Below are positions 6,783 through 10,795 of a stretch of DNA of 10,795 nt, in pieces. The DNA is from JBOGTC01 sp050692055. GTDB lineage: Bacteria > Chloroflexota > Limnocylindria > QHBO01. Location: positions 1 through 10,795 of the forward strand of contig JBOGTC010000119.1 in the NCBI GenBank assembly GCA_050692055.1. Reading direction: 5' to 3'. The notes beneath the pieces were generated by a model, which searched no databases, was not told where the DNA came from, and saw nothing but the letters and a program-made list of their open reading frames with translations. The first letter of the stretch is position 1. Each line of letters begins with the position of its first letter. Both the position numbers and the translations under genes were made by a program.

Positions 6783-7591
6783 ACCAACCTCCGGCGCAGC
6801 CAGATCGAGACGTACTCGATGATGACGACAAAGACGAGGATCTCGATGAGGATGACGGAGAGATTGTCGTAGCGGAAGAAGCGACGCTCGGCGTTGATGA
6901 GATTGCCGATGCCACCGGCCCCCACGATACCCAGGACCGCCGATGCGCGAATGTTCAGCTCAAAGACGTATAGCGAGTAGGCCACGTAATTCGGGAGCAC
7001 CTGGGGCAGGACGGCCCAGCGCACGGACTGTATCCGGTTGCCACCGCTGGCATTGGTGGCCTCGATCGGTCCCGGGTCGACTCCATCAACCGTCTCGGAC
7101 AGGAGCTTCACCACCACGCCGATGTTGAAGAGGACGAGTGCCAGGATCCCGGGCAGCGGGCCGATGCCGACCGCCACCACGAACACCAGCGCGTAGAGCA
7201 CGTCCGGCAGGGCGCGGATGACGCTGAGCAGTCCGCGGTTGATGAACAGCACCGGCGCGTTCGGCGCCGTGACGCGCGAGGCGAGGAAGGAGATCGGCAG
7301 CGCCAGGCCGCATCCAAGGAAGGAGGCAATCACCGCCATCTGGATCGTCTCGATCATCGGATCCACCGTCCGTGGCAGGAAGGCCCAGTTCGGAGGGAAG
7401 AACTCGGCGAGGATGTCGGCGCCACGCGTCAGGTTCGTGAGCAGCTCAGCCACGTTGAACCCGATCCCGAACTCCTCGCTCACCGAGACCCAGGTGATCG
7501 CGATGAAGACGAGGGCGGCGAGCGGGGCCGCAAGCGAGGGCCGCGGCTTGGCCGGTCTGCCTGCACCGGCTGGACGCGACAGCGCCGTCAT
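6779..7591 (-). CDS. phnE: Phosphonate/phosphite-type ABC transporter permease, first copy
   Basis: This 270-residue inner-membrane permease has a basic Pro-rich leader, a first helix at about 21-38, and a long external loop before the core. The core begins near residue 79. RALPDVLYALVFV (126-138) followed by GIGPLPGILAL (142-152) is the PhnE hallmark. The coupling loop reads EATNASGG (177-184) then VLPQVLPN, a slight variant of Glu-Ala-Ala with Thr. The ATG at 7591 overlaps the phnC stop (ATGA), and its own stop overlaps the GTG of the second permease, so the three transporter genes are translationally coupled. It shares the general layout with the second permease, but the ends and loops differ. 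Confidence 0.92.
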   Translation of the reverse strand: MTALSRPAGAGRPAKPRPSLAAPLAALVFIAITWVSVSEEFGIGFNVAELLTNLTRGADILAEFFPPNWAFLPRTVDPMIETIQMAVIASFLGCGLALPISFLASRVTAPNAPVLFINRGLLSVIRALPDVLYALVFVVAVGIGPLPGILALVLFNIGVVVKLLSETVDGVDPGPIEATNASGGNRIQSVRWAVLPQVLPNYVAYSLYVFELNIRASAVLGIVGAGGIGNLINAERRFFRYDNLSVILIEILVFVVIIEYVSIWLRRRLV

Positions 7592-8367
7592 CCGGCGGCG
7601 GCCGCCTCGCCCATCACGTCGTCGGCGGTGAGGGACCGGCCGTAGATGTCGCGGAATACATGCTCATCGGCCTTGGCCGCCGTCCCGTCGTAGACGAGCT
7701 CCCCGCTGCGCATCCCGATGATCCGCTCCCCGTATACCTTGGCAAGGTCCAGGAAGTGCAGATTGACGATGGTGGTGATGCCGAGCTCGCGGTTGATGCG
7801 CTGAAGGTCCCGCATCACGACGTGGCTGGTGGGCGGGTCAAGGCTCGCGACCGGCTCGTCGGCGAGGAGAATCTTCGGCTCCTGGGCCAGCGCTCGGGCG
7901 ATGCCCACGCGCTGCTGCTGCCCGCCGGACAGGTTGGCCGCGCGGACGTAGGCCTTCTCCACGATGTCGACGCGCTCGAGCGCGCGCATCGCGATCTCCA
8001 CGTCCTCGGGCTTATACCGGGCGAGCAGCGATCGCATGGTGCCGGCATGGTGCAGCCGGCCCATGAGCACGTTGTTCAGCACGCTCGTGCGCTTCACGAG
8101 GTTGAAGGTCTGGAAGATCATGCCGATCCGCGAGCGGATCTCACGCAGCTGCCCGAGGCTCGCTCGCCGCACGCTCTCCCCATCGATCGTCACGTCGCCG
8201 TCCGTGAGGGGCACCAGGCCGTTGATGGCGCGGATGAGGGTGGATTTCCCGGCGCCGGACAACCCGACGATGACCATCATCTGGCCGTCCGGAATCTCGA
8301 GCGTCAGGTTCGTCAGTGCACGGACGCCGCCGGGGTAGACGACCGATGCGTTCTCGAAGCGAATCAT
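7588..8367 (-). CDS. phnC: Phosphonate/phosphite-type ABC transporter ATP-binding protein
   Basis: This 259-residue cytoplasmic ATPase powers the importer. All ABC motifs are intact: Walker A GLSGAGKST (35-43), Q-loop Gln86 in MIFQTFNLV, signature LSGGQQQR (146-153), Walker B ILLADEP (166-172) with catalytic Glu171, D-loop SLDP (175-178) and switch His204 in NLHF. The Q-loop segment QTFNLVKRTSVLNNVLMGR (86-104) is characteristic of PhnC. The start is ATG at 8367, preceded by a weak GGTGAT. The gene follows phnD after 61 bases that contain a strong hairpin, so its expression is likely lower than that of phnD. Function in phosphonate, phosphite or another phosphorus-oxyanion import is inferred from family; ligand is not determined here. 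Confidence 0.95.
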   Translation of the reverse strand: MIRFENASVVYPGGVRALTNLTLEIPDGQMMVIVGLSGAGKSTLIRAINGLVPLTDGDVTIDGESVRRASLGQLREIRSRIGMIFQTFNLVKRTSVLNNVLMGRLHHAGTMRSLLARYKPEDVEIAMRALERVDIVEKAYVRAANLSGGQQQRVGIARALAQEPKILLADEPVASLDPPTSHVVMRDLQRINRELGITTIVNLHFLDLAKVYGERIIGMRSGELVYDGTAAKADEHVFRDIYGRSLTADDVMGEAAAAG

Positions 8368-8385
8368 CGGATCACCGATACGGGA

Positions 8386-8416
8386 AGGGGGCGGGCCCGC
8401 GCCGGGCCCGCCCCCT
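8386..8416 (-). promoter_or_regulatory. Perfect GC hairpin between phnD and phnC
   Basis: Bases 8386-8399 and 8403-8416 pair perfectly: 14 bp with a 3-base loop, almost all G-C. On the transcribed strand it follows the phnD stop by about 12 bases and precedes phnC by about 18. No run of U follows, so it is not a canonical intrinsic terminator. Such hairpins between a binding-protein gene and the rest of an ABC operon commonly protect the upstream mRNA from 3' exonucleases and reduce read-through. I infer that role here. Confidence 0.75.
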
Positions 8417-8428
8417 CTGATTCAGCGG

Positions 8429-9559
8429 TCAGTCGCTCTCGATACCGAGCTCCTCGGCAGCGTCCTGGACGATGCCGAAGGCCTCGAGGTCGGCCGGAAC
8501 GAGATTGTCGATGTTGTAGATCGACGAGAGGACCTCCTGGCCCTCCTCGCTCGCGGCGTAGTCGAGCAGCGCCTGCTCGATGCCGTCCTTCAGGTCCTGA
8601 GGCAGGTAGCCGGCAACAGCCCAGCCGTCATTCGGGATCTCCGGCCCCAGCGCGAAGACGACGACCTCGGAAGCGATGTCGCAGCCGCCCTCGGGCGTGG
8701 CCTCGATGGCATCGGGCCGCGCGTCGTCGAAGCTCACGCCTACCGTCGCGGTGCCGTCGCAGACAGCGATCGCGGACGCGTCGTGGGCGCCGGCGAAGAT
8801 GGGATCGATTCCCTCCTCGTAGTCGATGCCCTGGTTGTTCAGGATCGTCGCCGGGAAGACGTAGCCCGAGGCCGACGCCTGCTCGACGAAGCTGAATGAG
8901 GTGCCCGCTGGGATCTGGCTGACCTGATCGAGCGCCATCGGGCCCTCGACGATCTCGCCGGCCGGGCGATCGGTCCCGTTGCAGTAGAGAAGCTCGACAG
9001 GACCAACGTCGGTCTCGACCTCGACGCCGACCGGCTCGTCGGTGCAGTAAGTGTCCGGGTCGTTGGTCATGAACTGCGTGTGGTAGGTGGCGCTGCCGAA
9101 TCGCTCCGACTGCAGGACGATCTCTGCATCGGCTCGCTGGCAGGCCTGGAGCAGGGAGAACGGCCCGAAGGCGCCGATGTGCGCCTGGTCGCTCTCCATG
9201 GCGGTCACGAGACCCGTGTAGTCACTCGTCACGACTCCCGTGACAGGGATGCCGAGCGCTTCGCTCAAGTGGTCGGCCACGGGCTGGATGGTCTCGACCA
9301 GCGCGTCCGCCTCTCGCGACGGAACGAAGCCGATGACCAGCTCTGCCGGCGCCTCGCCGGTGCCGCTCGCCTCGCCCGGGGCGCAGACGGCGGTGTCGCC
9401 GGGTTCCTCGGTGGCAGCCGCATCGGTCTCGGCCGGGTCGGTCTCGGCCGCTTCGGTGGCGGCCGGCTCGGTGTCCTCGGGCTCATCACCCGGACCGGTG
9501 CATGCCGCGATGAACATGAGCATCGCGACGAGTACCGCAAGAATACGGAAAAGCTTCAT
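8429..9559 (-). CDS. phnD: PhnD-family substrate-binding lipoprotein
   Basis: This 376-residue extracytoplasmic ligand-binding protein delivers substrate to the PhnE/PhnC importer. It has a lipoprotein signal with lipobox Ile17-Ala-Ala-Cys20, then an acidic Glu/Thr/Ala/Asp/Pro tether (about 22-57). The mature domain begins at LVIGFVPSREAD (74-85). HIGAFGPFSLLQA (127-139), SASGYVFPATILNNQGI (229-245) and AGAHDASAIAVCDG (256-269) are the PhnD signatures lining the cleft. Compared with ordinary members, residues about 165-215 look like an insertion holding Cys172 and Cys193, possibly a disulfide; other cysteines are at 59, 140 and 267. The ATG at 9559 is supported by the signal peptide and by GGAGG (9573-9569). 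It is the first gene of the operon. The family binds phosphonates, phosphite, hypophosphite or related anions; which one applies is unknown. Confidence 0.94.
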   Translation of the reverse strand: MKLFRILAVLVAMLMFIAACTGPGDEPEDTEPAATEAAETDPAETDAAATEEPGDTAVCAPGEASGTGEAPAELVIGFVPSREADALVETIQPVADHLSEALGIPVTGVVTSDYTGLVTAMESDQAHIGAFGPFSLLQACQRADAEIVLQSERFGSATYHTQFMTNDPDTYCTDEPVGVEVETDVGPVELLYCNGTDRPAGEIVEGPMALDQVSQIPAGTSFSFVEQASASGYVFPATILNNQGIDYEEGIDPIFAGAHDASAIAVCDGTATVGVSFDDARPDAIEATPEGGCDIASEVVVFALGPEIPNDGWAVAGYLPQDLKDGIEQALLDYAASEEGQEVLSSIYNIDNLVPADLEAFGIVQDAAEELGIESD

Positions 9560-9575
9560 CTACCTCATCCTCCAA

Positions 9576-9645
9576 TGGCCTTGACGCTCGACTGGTGCGC
9601 GGCGCCTGCTGGCCTTGACCGTCCGGGTGCTCCATCGGCCTTGCG
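9576..9645 (-). repeat. Spaced 10-base repeats in the phnD leader
   Basis: GTCAAGGCCA occurs exactly twice on the minus strand (9585-9576 and 9619-9610), and a near copy lies at 9645-9636 with the core CAAGGCC. Offsets are 34 and 26 bases. The first and third copies also share flanking bases on the phnD side. They sit between the proposed promoter and the phnD start, so they could bind a regulator or be chance repeats of a GC-rich word. Confidence 0.4.
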
Positions 9646-9688
9646 CGCCAGCTCCGGCTCGGGAACGGCGGCGATGGCAGTTCGGGCC

Positions 9689-9717
9689 ATCATACAAGTC
9701 CCCCTGCTGCGTGGCGA
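9689..9717 (-). promoter_or_regulatory. Putative promoter of the phnDCEE operon
   Basis: On the minus strand, TATGAT (9694-9689, 5 of 6 to TATAAT) lies 17 bases after TCGCCA (9717-9712, 4 of 6 to TTGACA). Transcription would start near 9682 and give phnD a leader of about 120 bases. The -35 box is only 10 bases beyond the encoded CCA end of the tRNA gene, so read-through from the tRNA is also possible. Confidence 0.5.
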
Positions 9718-9726
9718 GATCGGCAT

Positions 9727-9802
9727 TGGCGCGCCGGACAGGATTCGAACCTGCGACCTTCGGCTCCGGAGGCCGACGCTCTATCCACTGAGCTACCGGC
9801 GC
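9727..9802 (-). tRNA. tRNA-Arg(CCG)
   Basis: The minus strand folds into a complete 76-base cloverleaf. The acceptor stem GCGCCGG/CCGGCGC is perfect over 7 bp. The D stem is GCTC/GAGC, and the anticodon stem TCGGC/GCCGA encloses the loop CTCCGGA with anticodon CCG, which reads the Arg codon CGG. The variable loop has 5 bases, and the T stem GCAGG/CCTGT (one G-T pair) encloses TTCGAAT. The discriminator base is G, and the 3' CCA is encoded at 9729-9727. CGG is a codon expected to be common in a genome of this GC content. No terminator is visible before the phnD promoter. Confidence 0.97.
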
Positions 9803-9862
9803 GCTGTTTCGTGGGTCCCCTCTGGCCCGATATCGTGCTCGGAAAGTTCCGTGAAATCCCTG

Positions 9863-9920
9863 TTCTAGGCGTGCACGAGGGGCCACTTTACTTCTAGCGG
9901 CGGTAGCGGGATGGTTCTAG
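9863..9920. repeat. Three TTCTAG hexamers between tRNA-Arg and the small frame
   Basis: TTCTAG occurs at 9863-9868, 9892-9897 and 9915-9920, each followed by G/C and then a GCG-like base context. CTAG is a rare tetramer in many bacteria, and the surrounding sequence is GC-rich, so three copies in 58 bases stand out. They could be regulator sites or mark sequence of different origin. The spacing (29 and 23 bases) is not regular. Confidence 0.35.
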
Positions 9921-9977
9921 AGCGTAAGCCCCGGCGGCTTTGGAAAGGACCGGGGCGACGCAGATGGGAGGCCATCC
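9909..9977 (+). promoter_or_regulatory. Structured leader with competing hairpins and Shine-Dalgarno in a loop
   Basis: GCCCCGG (9928-9934) pairs perfectly with CCGGGGC (9950-9956). AAGCC (9926-9930) can instead pair with GGCTT (9936-9940), which would break the first stem. Next to the start codon, GATGG (9963-9967) and CCATC (9972-9976) close a 5-bp stem whose loop is GAGG, the core of the ribosome binding site. GGATGG (9909-9914) can compete for CCATCC (9972-9977). These mutually exclusive pairings resemble a cis-acting RNA switch. This is a hand-found model in GC-rich sequence, without covariation or a matched known class. Confidence 0.4.
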
Positions 9978-10259
9978 ATGGCTACCACCGCGACGCGCAT
10001 CGTACCCGACACCAGGCCCAAGGGCCAGAAGGCACGTCCTAAGCCTTTGTCAAAGGCCCACAAGGCAAAGCTCGCTGCCGCGCTGGCGACGTGGCGAGCG
10101 TCGCTGACCGAGGAGGACGTTCGGGTAGGGCGGTGCGTCGGGGGGTCGCCCTGGCGCGTGCCCGGCCCGGGGTGTCGCCATTACGACACGCCCGCTGTCA
10201 GGCTGAGATCTAGTCGCCAGGCGTTATGCGCCTTATCATCGCGGCTCAGAGTGGGCTAG
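9978..10259 (+). CDS. Small basic hypothetical protein, 3' part doubtful
   Basis: The open frame encodes 93 residues from an ATG preceded by GGGAGG (9966-9971) at 6 bases, good support for initiation. Residues 10-50 are Lys/Ala-rich and plausible protein, with the stretch SKAHKAKLAAALATWRASL (25-43) likely helical. From about residue 52 the composition changes to a Cys/Arg/Ser/Gly mix without hydrophobic patterning, and the DNA there carries a hairpin and the likely promoter of the next gene. The gene may therefore be a degraded or frameshifted remnant, or a short peptide gene that reads on by chance. Neither of the other two forward frames gives a convincing continuation. I recognise no domain. 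It lies between tRNA-Arg and the DTxGH gene. Confidence 0.45.
   Translation: MATTATRIVPDTRPKGQKARPKPLSKAHKAKLAAALATWRASLTEEDVRVGRCVGGSPWRVPGPGCRHYDTPAVRLRSSRQALCALSSRLRVG
10172..10189. other. Hairpin GTGTCG/CGACAC
   Basis: GTGTCG (10172-10177) and CGACAC (10184-10189) pair perfectly around CCATTA. It lies inside the doubtful 3' half of the small frame and is followed by GC-rich sequence rather than T's. It may be a terminator-like remnant or chance. Confidence 0.25.
10234..10239 (+). promoter_or_regulatory. Putative -10 box of the DTxGH gene
   Basis: TATCAT matches TATAAT at 5 of 6 positions and would start transcription near 10246, giving a leader of about 35 bases. The matching -35 position (10211-10216, TAGTCG) fits only 3 of 6. 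A small inverted repeat GGCG/CGCC (10220-10232) lies between the two boxes and could be an operator. Confidence 0.4.
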
Positions 10260-10267
10260 ACCCCGCG

Positions 10268-10274
10268 AAGGAGG
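10268..10274 (+). promoter_or_regulatory. Shine-Dalgarno of the DTxGH gene
   Basis: AAGGAGG lies 6 bases before the ATG at 10281. It is the best ribosome binding site in the window and fixes the start. Confidence 0.8.
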
Positions 10275-10280
10275 CACATC

Positions 10281-10795
10281 ATGGCGAGCGAGCGGCCGGG
10301 CGACGAGGGACTGACGATTCTCATCGACAGCCCAACCGATGATGAGGAAGACACCCAGGGTCACGCCGATGTCCGGTTTCTCGACCCCAAGGACGAGAAG
10401 CGCCTGGCACAGCTGATCGCGAGGCGGCGCAAGGAAGGCCGATCGGTCGAGATCCGGGTTCGGCCAGCCGCGGAGGCCGATACGGAGGGTCACCTGGCGC
10501 TCCGCGGCGACCTGGCCGTGGCGGGCGTGCTCGTCGTGGACGACGACGACACCGCCGGGCACGCGATCAGCATCCACTTCCCAAGCAAGGAGGAGGCCCG
10601 CAAGTTCCAGGTTCGGCTGATGGCCGGCGGTGCGATGGCTCTCACCGTCGCCACCGCGGGCATCGGCGCGGGCATCGTCCTTGCGCCTCAGGCCGAGCGG
10701 GCTGAGTCCGCGGCCATCAGCGCTCCGGCCGGCGACGCGGCCATGACCGCCCAGCGTGAGGCCGGCGCGGCCTCGGTGGGCGCGGGCGCGGCGAC
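10281..10795 (+). CDS. DTxGH-motif protein with one membrane helix, 3' end outside window
   Basis: The frame is open from the ATG at 10281 to the window end, 171 codons, with a near-perfect Shine-Dalgarno. Residues 1-113 are soluble and highly charged. The motif Asp-Thr-x-Gly-His occurs three times: DTQGH (24-28), DTEGH (67-71) and DTAGH (90-94). The first and third copies are followed by a similar stretch: HADVRFLDPKDEKR and HAISIHFPSKEEARK share His-Ala, a Phe and a Lys-x-Glu pattern, suggesting an internal duplication. Residues about 114-135 form a Gly/Ala-rich transmembrane helix, and the rest is low-complexity Ala/Gly/Glu. The layout suggests a cytoplasmic or surface sensor domain anchored by one helix. 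I recognise no named family. The product continues beyond the window, so later domains are unseen. Confidence 0.85.
   Translation, partial: MASERPGDEGLTILIDSPTDDEEDTQGHADVRFLDPKDEKRLAQLIARRRKEGRSVEIRVRPAAEADTEGHLALRGDLAVAGVLVVDDDDTAGHAISIHFPSKEEARKFQVRLMAGGAMALTVATAGIGAGIVLAPQAERAESAAISAPAGDAAMTAQREAGAASVGAGAA

Noticed and set aside
8386..8416. Rho-independent terminator after phnD
   Set aside because: The stem is strong but no U-tract follows on the transcribed strand, and phnC, which belongs functionally with phnD, lies just downstream.
9926..9973. Cyclic di-GMP-I (GEMM) riboswitch
   Set aside because: A hairpin followed by GACGCA recalls the class, but the conserved upstream strand, the GAAA tetraloop and its receptor helix cannot be identified.
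9727..10795. Genomic island integrated at tRNA-Arg
   Set aside because: Integration normally uses the 3' half of a tRNA gene, which here faces phnD. No integrase or duplicated tRNA end is visible, and the unusual genes lie on the 5' side.

Overview
The window is a GC-rich (roughly two-thirds G+C or more) bacterial chromosomal segment packed with short-overlap operons. Gene content, proposed leaderless starts, GTG/TTG starts and an acidic Thr/Glu/Ala tether after a lipobox fit a high-GC Chloroflexota lineage (Limnocylindria/Ellin6529-like) or an actinomycete. This placement is inference; no taxonomic marker is present.

Left part (68-3557). A YtxH-like membrane protein is read leftward. Divergent from it is a tightly coupled rightward cassette: DNA polymerase III delta-prime (holB), acylphosphatase (acyP), a small membrane-anchored protein of unknown function, and a diacylglycerol-kinase-family lipid kinase. 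Three successive 4-base stop/start overlaps (GTGA, TTGA, GTGA) join the four genes, so they are probably co-transcribed and translationally coupled although their functions look unrelated.

Middle (3577-5850). An HD-domain dGTP triphosphohydrolase-like gene (leftward) and an EamA/DMT-family exporter (rightward) diverge from a 288-base intergenic region. That region carries three copies of a degenerate 31-base repeat that I do not recognise. The EamA gene converges on the next operon, and the two stop codons share one CTAG.

Right-middle (5847-9802). A leftward operon encodes a phosphonate/phosphite-type ABC importer in the order phnD (lipoprotein binding protein), phnC (ATPase), and two phnE-type permeases. 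PhnD captures the ligand outside the membrane, the two different permeases form the channel, and PhnC drives it. The last three genes overlap by 4 bases each. Between phnD and phnC lies a perfect 14-bp GC hairpin, probably setting a high ratio of binding protein to the other subunits. No C-P lyase or phosphite dehydrogenase gene is in view, so the substrate is open. A tRNA-Arg(CCG) gene lies just upstream on the same strand.

Right edge (9803-10795). This is the least familiar part. A leader with competing hairpins and three TTCTAG hexamers precedes a small basic open frame of doubtful 3' end. Then comes a gene with an excellent Shine-Dalgarno sequence that runs off the window. Its product has three DTxGH motifs followed by one membrane helix and an Ala/Gly-rich segment. 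I see no complete undescribed multi-gene system. The strongest novelty candidates are the DTxGH protein with its upstream region, and the 31-base repeat family.
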